A stretch of 64,000 nucleotides of DNA from Algimonas porphyrae (GCF_041429795.1 NZ_CP163424.1:62001-126000); one strand, 5' to 3'; positions 10,963-19,703 are shown, numbered from the stretch's first letter. Notes: generated by a model from the sequence alone, not told the origin. Numbers and translations: made by a program.

Positions 10963-13254
10963 ATGAAAAAGCTGACCCCACGCCCGCCCAAGAAGCCCTT
11001 CATCACCGACGAACAGGCGCTTCGCTTTCATGCCGAACCGACACCCGGCAAGATCTCCATGTTGCCGACCAAGCCGATGGCGACCCAGCGCGATCTCAGC
11101 CTGGCCTATTCGCCAGGCGTCGCCGTTCCGGTCGAAGCCATCGCCGAAGATATTGATCTGGCGTACGACTATACGTCCAAGGGCAACACAGTCGCCGTCA
11201 TCTCCAACGGGACAGCCATTCTGGGGCTCGGTAATCTGGGAGCGATCGCATCCAAACCCGTCATGGAAGGGAAGTCCGTTCTCTTCAAACGCTTCGCCGA
11301 CATCGACAGTTTCGACATTGAAGTCGAAGAGGAAGAGGCCGAGCCCTTCATCGAATGCGTCAAGCGGATCGGAAATAGTTTTGGCGGCATCAATCTCGAA
11401 GATATCGGCTCGCCCGAATGTTTCATCATTGAACAGGAATTGCGCGACCTGGTCGACATTCCCGTGTTTCATGACGACCAGCACGGCACCGCCATCATCG
11501 CCACGGCGGGCCTCATCAATGCCGCCGACCTGACAGGACGCAAGTTCGAAGACATGACGGTCGTCCTGTCCGGCGCGGGTGCCGCCGGCCTGTCGGTTCT
11601 GAACCTGATCAAGTCGCTCGGCGTGCGCGACGATAACTGCCTCGTCCTCGACAGCAAGGGCGTGATCTATAAGGGCCGGACCGAGTATATGGATCAGTGG
11701 AAGGCCCCGCACGCCGTCGATACTGACAAGCGGACCCTGCGCGAAGCGATGGAAGGCGCGGACGTCTTTCTCGGTCTTTCGGTCGCCGGCATCGTCGATG
11801 AGGAGATGGTCGCCAGCATGGCCCCCAATCCGATCATCTTCGCCATGGCGAATCCCGATCCGGAAGTCCTGCCCGAAACGATCAAGTCCGTCCGCGATGA
11901 TGCCATCATTGCCACGGGCCGTTCGGATTATCCCAATCAGGTCAATAACGTTCTGGGCTTCCCCTATATCTTCCGCGGCGCGCTCGACGTGCGGGCGCGA
12001 AACGTCAATGACGAGATGAAACTGGCCTGCGCCCATGCGCTGGCCGATCTGGCGCGTCAGGACGTGCCGGAGGAAGTGGCCGCGGCCTATCACGGCAATC
12101 GTCCGAAATACGGCCCCAACTATATCATCCCGGCCCCGTTCGATCCGCGTCTGATCAGTGAAATCCCGCCCTATGTCGCGCAGGCCGCCATGGACACCGG
12201 ACAGGCGCGCAAGCCGATCGAGGATATGGACGCCTATAAGCGCTCCCTCGCCCGGCGACAGGATCCGACCGCCGCCATCCTGCAGGGCATAACGGCCGCC
12301 GTCGTCGAGGAGCCCAAAACGATCGTCTTTGCCGAAGGCGAAGAACCCGCCGTCATCCGCGCTGCGCAGGCCTTCCAGCAGCGCGGTCTTGGCAAGGCGA
12401 TCCTGATCGGCCGGGAAAAGCCGATCTACGACAATATGAAGCTGCTCGGCATCGAGAAGCCGGAGAGTCTTTCCGTTCTCAATGCGCGCCTGTTCGACCG
12501 CAATGCGGAGTTCACCGAATATCTCTATTCCCGCCTGCAGCGCCGGGGCTTCCTGCGGCGTGACGCACAGCGTCTGGTCAATAATGACCGGAATGTCTTT
12601 TCCGCTCTGCTGATGCATCACGGTCTGGCGGACGGCATGGTGTCCGGCGTGACCCGGTCCTATGATGTGGTGCTGCGCGACGTGCGGCTGGTGCTGAGCC
12701 ACCGCAAGCGCGAACGCACGATGGGCGTGTCCGTCGTGGTCAACCGCAACCGGACGCTCTTCATCGCCGACACCAACATTACCGAGCTGCCGACTGCCGC
12801 CGACCTTGCCGATATTGCGGAAACGACCGCGAACTTCGCCCAGACCTTCGGGTTCGAACCGCGCGTCGCCATGTTGTCCTATTCCACTTTCGGTAACCCT
12901 GTCGGCGAACGCATGATGAAGGTTCGCGAAGCGGTCTCCATTCTCGATCAGCGACAGGTCGACTTCGAGTATGAAGGCGATCTGGCGGCCGATGTCGCGC
13001 TCGACCCGCTGCATACGCTGACCTATCCCTTCTCGCGCCTGACCGACGCCGCCAATGTACTGGTCATGCCGGCCATCCATTCGGCATCGATCTCGACCAA
13101 ATTGCTGGACGCCGTCGGCGGAGCGACCGTGCTCGGCCCGTTCCTGACAGGTCTGGAAAAGCCGGTACAGATCTGCTCGCTCGGCGCCGCCGCCTCCGAA
13201 ATCCTGCAAATGGCAACACTCGCGGCCTTTGCCCCGGGATTTGAAGAGTCCTGA
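10963..13254 (+). CDS. maeB: NADP-dependent malic enzyme with phosphotransacetylase-like domain
   Basis: Oxidative decarboxylation of malate to pyruvate with NADPH production. The 763-aa protein has the large-form architecture: malic enzyme domain at about 1-430 (SLAYSPGVAVP, then FHDDQHGTAIIATAGL with the metal/NADP site and VVLSGAGAAGLSVLNL as the Rossmann motif), followed by a phosphate acetyl/butyryltransferase-like domain at about 435-763 that usually serves oligomerisation and acetyl-CoA control. The start MKKLTPRPPKKPFITDEQAL follows GGCGGAGATATTC, giving a usable Shine-Dalgarno. It stands alone and divergent from glnB. Together with the aceBA genes at 42-45 kb it completes C4/C2 interconversion. 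Confidence 0.97.
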   Translation: MKKLTPRPPKKPFITDEQALRFHAEPTPGKISMLPTKPMATQRDLSLAYSPGVAVPVEAIAEDIDLAYDYTSKGNTVAVISNGTAILGLGNLGAIASKPVMEGKSVLFKRFADIDSFDIEVEEEEAEPFIECVKRIGNSFGGINLEDIGSPECFIIEQELRDLVDIPVFHDDQHGTAIIATAGLINAADLTGRKFEDMTVVLSGAGAAGLSVLNLIKSLGVRDDNCLVLDSKGVIYKGRTEYMDQWKAPHAVDTDKRTLREAMEGADVFLGLSVAGIVDEEMVASMAPNPIIFAMANPDPEVLPETIKSVRDDAIIATGRSDYPNQVNNVLGFPYIFRGALDVRARNVNDEMKLACAHALADLARQDVPEEVAAAYHGNRPKYGPNYIIPAPFDPRLISEIPPYVAQAAMDTGQARKPIEDMDAYKRSLARRQDPTAAILQGITAAVVEEPKTIVFAEGEEPAVIRAAQAFQQRGLGKAILIGREKPIYDNMKLLGIEKPESLSVLNARLFDRNAEFTEYLYSRLQRRGFLRRDAQRLVNNDRNVFSALLMHHGLADGMVSGVTRSYDVVLRDVRLVLSHRKRERTMGVSVVVNRNRTLFIADTNITELPTAADLADIAETTANFAQTFGFEPRVAMLSYSTFGNPVGERMMKVREAVSILDQRQVDFEYEGDLAADVALDPLHTLTYPFSRLTDAANVLVMPAIHSASISTKLLDAVGGATVLGPFLTGLEKPVQICSLGAAASEILQMATLAAFAPGFEES

Positions 13255-13311
13255 CGTCGGCTCGCAGTACAGCTCGGTTGTATGGGGCCGCCAATGGCCC
13301 CGTCTCCCACT

Positions 13312-13526
13312 TGTCATTCCAGCCCAGCGGCGTCAGCCGCGCCTAGACCGGGTCCTGACACAGCAGCCCGACAGGAGACTGGTCTCCATCCCGTTAGGTC
13401 CCGGCTTTACGGCGCATACGCGCCTTGGCCGGGATGGCATATGAGAAGAAGGCAGCCGCCATCCTGCGGCTGAGAGCGGGTCATCAGCATCACGCTTAAC
13501 GTGAACCCTCATCGTCAGGAATGACA
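13312..13526. repeat. MITE-like unit with 9-bp terminal inverted repeats
   Basis: TGTCATTCC at 13312-13320 is exactly inverted as GGAATGACA at 13518-13526, bounding a 215-bp unit. Inside are further palindromes, for example GGAGAC-TG-GTCTCC (13374-13387). TGTCATTCC ends are common on short intergenic repeats of alphaproteobacteria. No transposase is encoded, so mobilisation, if any, would be in trans. Confidence 0.45.
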
Positions 13527-13530
13527 CGAG

Positions 13531-13598
13531 GCGCGGGCTGTGCCCCGTGACCGGGGAAGATTTAAGTGTACCGTTTCGTCGCAAGACAGAGCCCGCGC
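13531..13598. repeat. 68-bp inverted repeat
   Basis: GCGCGGGCT (13531-13539) and AGCCCGCGC (13590-13598) form 9-bp arms around a 50-nt interior. It lies immediately after the MITE-like unit and belongs to the same repeat island. There is no T-rich tail, so it is not a terminator. Confidence 0.4.
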
Positions 13599-14073
13599 GC
13601 GGTGATTGGCTCACACCGTCATCCGCACTTGTCGCCCACCCCATATCGTACCGCGGCCTAACCCGACCGGGTGAACGTGCCCGAACGAGATGCTTGGCTC
13701 ACGCGCAGCCGATACAGGCCCAGCGTCAAACACGGATGAGACATAAAGGGCGCACCGGGCTGCATAGATCCCGGCACGGTCCCGCCAGACCCCGCGCGCC
13801 TTGCCTTCACGGGGCAAAGCTTGAAGCAGGCACGTCCTCCCGCACGAGAGGTCCGGCCCTCACACCGATCCGCCACACCGAGGGTTATGCCCCACCCCGT
13901 GTCCGTGACGGACAAAGGTAAGAAAGCATGGAACTAGGAGGGAGTGGATTAGGTTTGTGGGATTGAGGGTAGGTGACTGAAACGGAAGCCGTACTTAACG
14001 GCATAGGCGGGGATTAATTGAGAGCGCCCCCTTCTGCATGCTATGAACGGGGACCAGCACTTTACTCCCCCAC

Positions 14074-14096
14074 ATCACCGGACTTGATCCGGTGAT
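14074..14096. repeat. Palindromic repeat with CTTGA loop
   Basis: Perfect 9-bp arms ATCACCGGA / TCCGGTGAT flank the 5-nt loop CTTGA. The same design with different arms and the same loop occurs at 41339-41355, so both appear to belong to one dispersed palindromic family. This kind of GGACTTGATCC palindrome is common between genes in alphaproteobacteria. Confidence 0.7.
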
Positions 14097-14176
14097 CCAT
14101 CTCCCGAACCTGTCGGTCAGGCCGGAGGCGTGGTGTCGCTGAACCTTGAAGATGGCGACGACCACTGATCGACCGA

Positions 14177-15445
14177 TCAATCCGGCCAGTCGGGCAGGCG
14201 TTCCGTCTTGAGCATGTCGGCGATGGTAGGGCGTTCGCGGATGACGCGGTAGGCATCGCCCCGGACCATGACTTCGGGCACGAGCGGGCGGGTATTATAC
14301 TGGCTGCTCTGCGCGGCCCCATATGCCCCGGCTGAATGAAAGACGATCAGATCGCCCGCAGAAAGCGGCGGCAGGTCGCGCGCCTTGGCGAAGGTATCGC
14401 CGCTTTCGCAGATCGGGCCGACGATGTCATAAGCCTGCGACGCGGCATCCGGTGACGGAGCGTGAACAGGTTCGACATCGTGCCACGCATCATAGAGAGC
14501 CGGGCGCAACAGATCGTTCATGGCCGCATCGATGATCAGGAAATGGCGATCCTCGCCTTCCTTGACGTAGAGGACTTCGGACAGCAGCACCCCCGAATTT
14601 CCGGCGATCATCCGTCCGGGTTCGAACACCATTTGCACATCAAGGTCTCGGGTCAGGCGTCGCACAAGCGCGCCATAGTCTGCCGGCAGGGGCGGCGTCC
14701 GGCTATTGCCGCCATAAGGAATGCCCAGCCCCCCGCCAATGTCGAACAGGTGGATCCTGTGGCCCTGATCGCGAAGCCGCCCGATCAGGCCGACCACTTT
14801 GCGGATCGCGGCCTCGAACGGCGCCAGCGCGTCGATCTGACTGCCGATATGCACATCGACACCGACGATTTCGATTCCGGGCAGCGCCGCCGCTTCGGCA
14901 TAGGCTGCTTCGGCCCGGCTCCAGCCGATTCCGAACTTGTTTTCCTTCTTGCCCGTGCTGATCTTCTCATGCCCGCCGGCCGAGACGTCCGGATTGACCC
15001 GGAAGGCGACCGGTGCCTGGACGCCCTTGGACAGGGCCACGGCATTGAGCGCGTGCAGTTCGGGCAGGCTTTCGACGTTGAAGACATGAATGTTCGCATC
15101 CAGCGCCGCCGACATTTCCGCCCGGGTCTTGCCGACCCCGGAAAAGACGATCCGTTCGCCTGGAATGCCCGCGATCAGGGCCCGGGCCAGTTCCCCGCCC
15201 GAGACGACATCCGCCCCGGCCCCCAGCTGAGCCAGCGTCTGCAGCACGGCGATGTTGCTGTTGGCCTTGACCGAATAGGCGACCAGCGTGTCGAGCCCTT
15301 CGAAACTGTCGGCGAAGACGCGGTAATGACGTTCCAGCGTGGCCGAGGAATAGACATAGACAGGCGTTCCGACCTCGGCTGCGATGCGTGACAGCGGAAC
15401 CTGTTCGGCGTGAAGGTCGCCGGACTGATAGTCGAAATGGCGCAT
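14177..15445 (-). CDS. lysA: Diaminopimelate decarboxylase
   Basis: PLP enzyme that makes L-lysine from meso-diaminopimelate, the last step of lysine synthesis in the cytoplasm. The 422-aa protein has the PLP lysine in VAYSVKAN (Lys60), the glycine-rich FDIGGGLGIPY block, the EPGR motif and the substrate-binding GPICESGD near residue 345. Length and order fit the alanine-racemase-fold group IV decarboxylases. It lies 30 bp downstream of the lptM-like gene; this lptM-lysA pairing is widely conserved in proteobacteria. Confidence 0.97.
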   Translation of the reverse strand: MRHFDYQSGDLHAEQVPLSRIAAEVGTPVYVYSSATLERHYRVFADSFEGLDTLVAYSVKANSNIAVLQTLAQLGAGADVVSGGELARALIAGIPGERIVFSGVGKTRAEMSAALDANIHVFNVESLPELHALNAVALSKGVQAPVAFRVNPDVSAGGHEKISTGKKENKFGIGWSRAEAAYAEAAALPGIEIVGVDVHIGSQIDALAPFEAAIRKVVGLIGRLRDQGHRIHLFDIGGGLGIPYGGNSRTPPLPADYGALVRRLTRDLDVQMVFEPGRMIAGNSGVLLSEVLYVKEGEDRHFLIIDAAMNDLLRPALYDAWHDVEPVHAPSPDAASQAYDIVGPICESGDTFAKARDLPPLSAGDLIVFHSAGAYGAAQSSQYNTRPLVPEVMVRGDAYRVIRERPTIADMLKTERLPDWPD

Positions 15446-15475
15446 GGTTCGATCGAGCGGATCAGTGAGGTGCGA

Positions 15476-15715
15476 TCAGGGCTGGTCGGCGACCTGCGTG
15501 CCGTAACCGGGATTATCCTTTTCCAGCGGCGCGCGTTGCGCGGCGGCCTCTTCGTTTGCCGCCTCGGCGACGGTTGCCGCGTCCGCATCCGTCGTTTCGC
15601 TCGCCGCGTCGCCGCCCCACAGCGGCGGCGGCGTCTGCAGATTGCCGCGTATGCCGCAGCCCGATAATATCAGGCTGGACGCAATCAGAAGCAGGACGGC
15701 AAGGAGGCGGGTCAT
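15476..15715 (-). CDS. lptM: Small LptM/YifL-like lipoprotein
   Basis: 79-aa lipoprotein. The signal peptide RLLAVLLLIASSLILSGC ends in a lipobox with Cys near residue 20, followed by GIRGNLQTPPP, the short conserved segment of the YifL/LptM family, then an acidic/alanine-rich low-complexity tail. In E. coli LptM assists oxidative maturation of the LptD/LptE translocon in the outer membrane; that role is assumed by family and by position before lysA. The ATG at 15713-15715 is chosen over an upstream in-frame start because it begins the signal peptide directly. Confidence 0.85.
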   Translation of the reverse strand: MTRLLAVLLLIASSLILSGCGIRGNLQTPPPLWGGDAASETTDADAATVAEAANEEAAAQRAPLEKDNPGYGTQVADQP

Positions 15716-15833
15716 CCGTCTGCCATAAGGCCTCCGTACGCAGCCGTCGAGTCGCAAAGCCGTGAAGGTCATAAAGGTGCGGATGAGGATTATTTCATTT
15801 TTATTGCGACCGAGCCTCGGTCACAGACGGCGC

Positions 15834-16607
15834 ATGAAACCGATCCGTCTCACCCTCATTGCCGCACTCTGTCTCAGCTCTGCAAATGCCTTCGCCGACG
15901 AGGCAGAGACAGACGCGCCGAAAGCCATGGGACCGGAATATTGCTTCCCCGCCGCAGGCATTCAGGAAACACTGGCCAAGTTCGACAGTCTGAAAGACAA
16001 AAAACGGGACACGGTCGGGCCCGAAATCGCTATTTCTCTGGAGATGGAAGAGGGTGAGAACCCGCCGGAGCGAATCGAAATTCGCGACGAGGCTGGCGTC
16101 ATGCCGGTTACTTTCGACGACTATCATCGCACGCACAATCTGACCGATCAGCTGCGCGATGCCTCCTTGGCGGCGGAGCTTTGTGTGGTCGATCCCGACC
16201 GGGCCGGACGCCTGCCGACAGAGCGCGGCTACGCCTTCAATGTCGGCATGGGCGTGCGATTCAAACGCACGAACGGCACGCATATGATGGCCGAAATTGA
16301 AGACGGGCTGAAGGATGGCCGCTCGCACTACAAGAAAATGGTCGGGGCCATGGGCTTCATGGTACCGAAATTCGATCATGTCGCCATATCGGGACGGGAT
16401 GATGCCAATCCGCCCCGTGTCTGGGCCACAGCCGACGGGGCCGATCTGGGCGAGCCGGCCTTCGAACTTTATGACGGGGCCCGTATGATCCATATCGACA
16501 CGCTGGAAGATATGGGCGCGGACGGCCTGCGGATCGAAGGCGATTATTACCGGATGAGCCCGAGCCCGGACGCCAAGACTGTCGCCCGCTTTGCAGGTGG
16601 CGACTAG
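15834..16607 (+). CDS. Secreted protein of unknown function
   Basis: 257 aa with a clear Sec signal peptide (MKPIRLTLIAALCLSSANAFA) and an otherwise soluble, acidic sequence. Two cysteines (in PEYCFP and AELCVV) could form one disulfide. I do not recognise the family, and no catalytic motif is visible. The ATG at 15834 is preferred because it starts the signal peptide; in-frame codons upstream encode a basic stretch that would hide it. It diverges from the lptM-lysA unit and converges with the metallopeptidase-like gene, overlapping that gene's end by 4 bp. Probably periplasmic. Confidence 0.75.
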   Translation: MKPIRLTLIAALCLSSANAFADEAETDAPKAMGPEYCFPAAGIQETLAKFDSLKDKKRDTVGPEIAISLEMEEGENPPERIEIRDEAGVMPVTFDDYHRTHNLTDQLRDASLAAELCVVDPDRAGRLPTERGYAFNVGMGVRFKRTNGTHMMAEIEDGLKDGRSHYKKMVGAMGFMVPKFDHVAISGRDDANPPRVWATADGADLGEPAFELYDGARMIHIDTLEDMGADGLRIEGDYYRMSPSPDAKTVARFAGGD

Positions 16608-17743
16608 GGCTGCTTCAAATCAGCGAATTCGTCCCAATCCGCCTGCAGCGCCTCCAGGTTCTGGGGTAGATCATACGGGTTGGTCGCGAGCCAGAGCTTG
16701 AAATCCATGCCTGTAAACAGCGCGGATGCAATATCCGCCAGGATTGACGGCCGACCGCTGCGGTCTTCCAGATAATCGCCGAAGATCAGGGCCTGCGCGT
16801 AAAAGACCAGCACTCGGTCACCCCCCGACGCCGCGACGAACTGTTCGGCGTCCTTCCCGCTCAATGTGATTACACGGCTGGTCTTGCGTGATGTTTTGCC
16901 TGTCGATTCTTTTTCCCCTGTCGATCCTTTTTTGCCTGTCGATTCCCCGGGCGCGTTTACTGCATGTGTTTTGGGGCCATCGGCCTCTGCCTGCACTATC
17001 CGTGACTGATCGGCCAAGGCGCGCGCAACGGCTGCACTGGGATGCTCCATCGTGAGGAACTCGGACAAGGCAATGGCAGCGTCAGGCATGGCTCCTCGGA
17101 AAAATTCGCGGCGGCGTGATTTGAGCTCCACCCCCTCCAGCGACACGGCAACCGCTTCGTCGAGCCAGTCCGGAGCCCAGCCGCCATAGGCATGCTGGAC
17201 AAGGTCAACATCGGTTTGGTGGAATTGATGGATGAACCATTTATGCCCGAGTTCATGAGCCAGCACGCTGGTGTTGCGCGCATCAGTGCCAGACTGGCCG
17301 ACCTGTGCAAGTGCCGCTGACAGGGCCGCCTGTCGCACTGCGTCAGGTTGGCCCATAAGCTGCGCCTCGATCTGCGACCGGATGGTGGCCTCACGCAGCG
17401 CCGCGCGTTGACGGGCGGTGATCCACGGCATCAGTGTGACATAACCATTCGCCGCTAGCTGAGCTTGCAGCTCCGGGCTGATCACCCCGCCCGGCACAAT
17501 GATGGTCGCTGGCGGGTAAACGCCAAAGCGCGCCGTGTAATTGTCCGCCGCCCGCCGCGCCTGTCGTGTCAGCGTTTCCGCCTCACCGGTCTCTGTTGAT
17601 AGCGTGGCGAAGTTCTGCACCGCGGCGCATGGCAATGATGGATGCGGGCAGTTCACGCCCACGGCGCCAGACGCACAGGCCGATAAAAGGGCGCTCAGGG
17701 AGACGGCGGAAAGAAGAGCGCGAAGCGGTAAAGAGACGATCAT
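16604..17743 (-). CDS. Putative zinc metallopeptidase lipoprotein (HExxH), BlaI-type operator upstream
   Basis: 379 aa. The signal peptide ends in a lipobox (ALLSAC, Cys near residue 22), so it is probably a lipoprotein. The centre has HELGHKWFIHQF, a HExxH zinc site, followed ~30 residues later by WLDEAVAVSLEG, where the Glu could be the third zinc ligand of a gluzincin-type peptidase. Residues 265-285 form a low-complexity linker with three repeats of the type STGKK/STGEK. No close family is recognised. The ATG at 17741-17743 is used because it starts the signal peptide. Two TACA-N2-TGTA dyads lie just upstream and suggest repression by a BlaI/MecI/CopY-family regulator encoded elsewhere. 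Confidence 0.75.
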   Translation of the reverse strand: MIVSLPLRALLSAVSLSALLSACASGAVGVNCPHPSLPCAAVQNFATLSTETGEAETLTRQARRAADNYTARFGVYPPATIIVPGGVISPELQAQLAANGYVTLMPWITARQRAALREATIRSQIEAQLMGQPDAVRQAALSAALAQVGQSGTDARNTSVLAHELGHKWFIHQFHQTDVDLVQHAYGGWAPDWLDEAVAVSLEGVELKSRRREFFRGAMPDAAIALSEFLTMEHPSAAVARALADQSRIVQAEADGPKTHAVNAPGESTGKKGSTGEKESTGKTSRKTSRVITLSGKDAEQFVAASGGDRVLVFYAQALIFGDYLEDRSGRPSILADIASALFTGMDFKLWLATNPYDLPQNLEALQADWDEFADLKQP

Positions 17744-17761
17744 GTCCACCGCATAGATTTC

Positions 17762-17777
17762 GACTACACATGTAGTC
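17762..17777. promoter_or_regulatory. BlaI/CopY-type operator, proximal copy
   Basis: GACTACA-CA-TGTAGTC: perfect 7-bp arms around two bases, containing the TACA-N2-TGTA core known for BlaI, MecI and CopY repressors. It overlaps a possible -35 element (TTGACT on the minus strand) of the metallopeptidase-like gene and lies 19 bp before its start codon. Confidence 0.75.
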
Positions 17778-17781
17778 AACA

Positions 17782-17807
17782 ACAAAGACTACAAATGTAG
17801 TCTTTGT
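17782..17807. promoter_or_regulatory. BlaI/CopY-type operator, distal copy
   Basis: ACAAAGACTACA-AA-TGTAGTCTTTGT: perfect 12-bp arms around two bases, with the same GACTACA-N2-TGTAGTC core as the proximal copy. Centres are 25 bp apart. The site sits between the nfeD stop (17815) and the metallopeptidase-like gene, so it most likely serves the latter. Confidence 0.8.
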
Positions 17808-17814
17808 CCTATTT

Positions 17815-18264
17815 TTATCGCCCGACAATCAGGGTTGCGCCTTCGACGGCTTCGACGCGCAGCAGATCGCCCGCCTCCGCCGTGCCGCCCGACAGGCGAG
17901 CCGACCACTGCGTGTCGCCGACCTGCACCCGGCCTTCAATGCCGGTGAAGTCCGCCACGGCCCGGACCTGTCGTCCGATCATGGCCAAGCCCGGATCGTT
18001 CAAATCCGAGGGCTCGCCGCCCTTGACCAGCCTTTGCAGATGGGTCCGCCCCAGCACCAGCGTCGTGATCGAGAGCAGGAAGAAGAGCAGCATCTGCATT
18101 TCCCAGCCCAGACCTGGCGCGATGAAGAGCAGGATACCGACGAATAGAGCCGACGCGGCGGGCCAGAGCAGATAGGTCGAGCCGGTCAGCAGCTCGATAC
18201 CGAGCAGGACAACACCCAGTATCAGCCAGTGCCACGCCGTCAGTTGAGAGAGAAGTTCGACCAC
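17815..18264 (-). CDS. NfeD family membrane protein
   Basis: 149-aa short NfeD protein: about two to three N-terminal transmembrane helices (WLILGVVLLGIELL, ALFVGILLF, MLLFFLLSITTLVLG) followed by a soluble OB-fold domain (about 85-149) with DFTGIEGRVQVGDTQWSARL, the usual NfeD C-terminal block. These proteins partner SPFH/stomatin proteins in membrane microdomains. The start is 3 bp after the SPFH gene stop, so the two form an operon. It lacks the N-terminal ClpP-like protease of long NfeD proteins. Confidence 0.93.
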   Translation of the reverse strand: MVELLSQLTAWHWLILGVVLLGIELLTGSTYLLWPAASALFVGILLFIAPGLGWEMQMLLFFLLSITTLVLGRTHLQRLVKGGEPSDLNDPGLAMIGRQVRAVADFTGIEGRVQVGDTQWSARLSGGTAEAGDLLRVEAVEGATLIVGR

Positions 18265-18267
18265 CGC

Positions 18268-19179
18268 CTACTCCTTCCCGCTATCAATCAGCTTTTGAAG
18301 ACCCGCCATGGTGCCGGCCAGCGCACCCAGCTCCGCCGGGACGATCAGCGTCTTCTGGTTCGGGCTGGTGGCCAGCTTTTCGAACGCCTTTACATAGTCC
18401 TGAGCGACAAAGTAGTTGATCGCATTGACGTCGCCTTCGGCGATAGCCTGGCTGACCATGGTCGTCGCCTTGGCTTCGGCTTCGGCTTCACGCTCGCGCG
18501 CTTCGGCGTCGAGGAAGGCCGATTCGCGACGACCTTCGGCCTCGCGCACGGCAGACTCCTTTTCGCCCTCGGCGCGCAGAATCTGGCTCTGCTTGCGGCC
18601 TTCGGCTTCGAGGATTTCAGCGCGCTTTTCGCGTTCGGCTTTCATCTGCTTGTTCATCGCCTGCGTGATGTCGTGCGGTGGCGACAGGTCCTTGATCTCG
18701 ATGCGGGTCACTTTCGTGCCCCATGTATCGGTCGCCTGATCGATCACGGTCAGCAGCTTGGCATTGATCTCGTCGCGGCGCGACAGCACCTCGTCCAGAT
18801 CCATGGAGCCGACCACGGTCCGTACATTGGTGAGGCAGAGATTCTGGATCGCATGGTCGAGATCATTGACCTCATAGGCGGCCTTGCGCGGATCCAGCAC
18901 CTGGATGAACACCACCGCGTCCGCCGTCACCATGGCATTATCCTTGGTGATCACGTCCTGACTCGGCACATCGATTACGCGCTCGCGCATATTCACCTTG
19001 TGACCGATGCGCTGATAGAAAGGGATCAGGAAGGTCAGGCCAGGTTTCAGTGTGCGGGTATAACGCCCGAAACTCTCGACCGTATATTCCCAGCCCTGCC
19101 GCACGACAGTGACGGCGCGCAGCACGAAGAAGAGGATCAAGCCGACCAGCAGCAGAACAAGTATCTGACCAATTTCCAT
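18268..19179 (-). CDS. SPFH/stomatin-like protein (QmcA type)
   Basis: 303 aa. A single N-terminal membrane anchor (ILVLLLVGLILFFVLRAVTVV) is followed by the SPFH/band-7 domain (about 25-190; VRQGWEYTVESFGRY, RVIDVPSQDVITKDN) and a long charged coiled-coil rich in A/E/K/R (about 195-260). It organises inner-membrane microdomains and may modulate FtsH-type proteases; this is family knowledge. Operon order is SPFH then nfeD, and the peroxiredoxin gene lies 32 bp upstream on the same strand. Confidence 0.95.
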   Translation of the reverse strand: MEIGQILVLLLVGLILFFVLRAVTVVRQGWEYTVESFGRYTRTLKPGLTFLIPFYQRIGHKVNMRERVIDVPSQDVITKDNAMVTADAVVFIQVLDPRKAAYEVNDLDHAIQNLCLTNVRTVVGSMDLDEVLSRRDEINAKLLTVIDQATDTWGTKVTRIEIKDLSPPHDITQAMNKQMKAEREKRAEILEAEGRKQSQILRAEGEKESAVREAEGRRESAFLDAEAREREAEAEAKATTMVSQAIAEGDVNAINYFVAQDYVKAFEKLATSPNQKTLIVPAELGALAGTMAGLQKLIDSGKE

Positions 19180-19211
19180 TATAGACCTTTCATCATGTTT
19201 GAGGGTTTTGC

Positions 19212-19703
19212 CTAGAGATTGTCGAGTACATGCTCGGCTGAGCTGACCTGAAATTCGCCGGGGCCTTCGACGAAAAGCTGTTCGACTTTGCCGTCATTGA
19301 CGATCATGGCATAGCGCTGCGAGCGCGTGCCCATGCCGAAACCGGACGCATCGAGCTCCAGCCCGACGGATTTGGCAAATTCGCCATTGCCGTCCGCCAG
19401 CATGACGACGTCGCCAGCGTCCTGTTCCTTGCCCCAGGCATCCATGACGAAGACGTCATTGACCGATGTGCAGGCAATGGTGTCCACGCCCTTGGCCTTG
19501 ATCGCGGCCCCATGTTCCTTGAAGCCGGGCAGATGCTTGGCCGAACAGGTCGGCGTATAGGCACCCGGCACAGCGAACAGGACGACGCGTTTACCGCTGA
19601 ACAGATCGGCGCTCGGCATCGGCGCGGGACCGTCCTCGCCCATCGTCATGAAGGTCGCATCGGGTACGGATTGTCCGGTTTCGATTGTCATGGTCATACT
19701 CAT
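19212..19703 (-). CDS. Peroxiredoxin, Prx5/AhpE-like (glutathione-dependent type)
   Basis: Reduces hydrogen peroxide and organic hydroperoxides. The 163-aa product carries the Prx5 active site VPGAYTPTCSAKHLPGF with the peroxidatic Cys at residue 53 and a second Cys in IACTSVND near residue 80. There is no fused glutaredoxin domain. The ATG at 19701-19703 starts MSMTMTIETGQSVPDATF; an ATG two codons later is also possible, and a longer in-frame extension is rejected as unlike the family. It is cytoplasmic and probably cotranscribed with the SPFH-nfeD pair. Confidence 0.93.
   Translation of the reverse strand: MSMTMTIETGQSVPDATFMTMGEDGPAPMPSADLFSGKRVVLFAVPGAYTPTCSAKHLPGFKEHGAAIKAKGVDTIACTSVNDVFVMDAWGKEQDAGDVVMLADGNGEFAKSVGLELDASGFGMGTRSQRYAMIVNDGKVEQLFVEGPGEFQVSSAEHVLDNL

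Larger units (their letters stand above)
13255..14176. other. Gene-free, repeat-rich island between maeB and lysA
   Basis: 922 bp with no credible coding region: possible frames are short, lack Shine-Dalgarno sequences and have unlikely composition. A stem GGGGCC-N6-GGCCCC at 13284-13299 follows maeB but has no T tract. Further on come several inverted repeats, listed separately (13312-13526, 13531-13598, 14074-14096). The sequence looks like decayed or non-autonomous intergenic repeat units rather than a lost gene. Confidence 0.6.

Noticed and set aside
13284-13299. Terminator of maeB (GGGGCC-N6-GGCCCC)
   Set aside because: The stem is short and no T tract follows on either strand.
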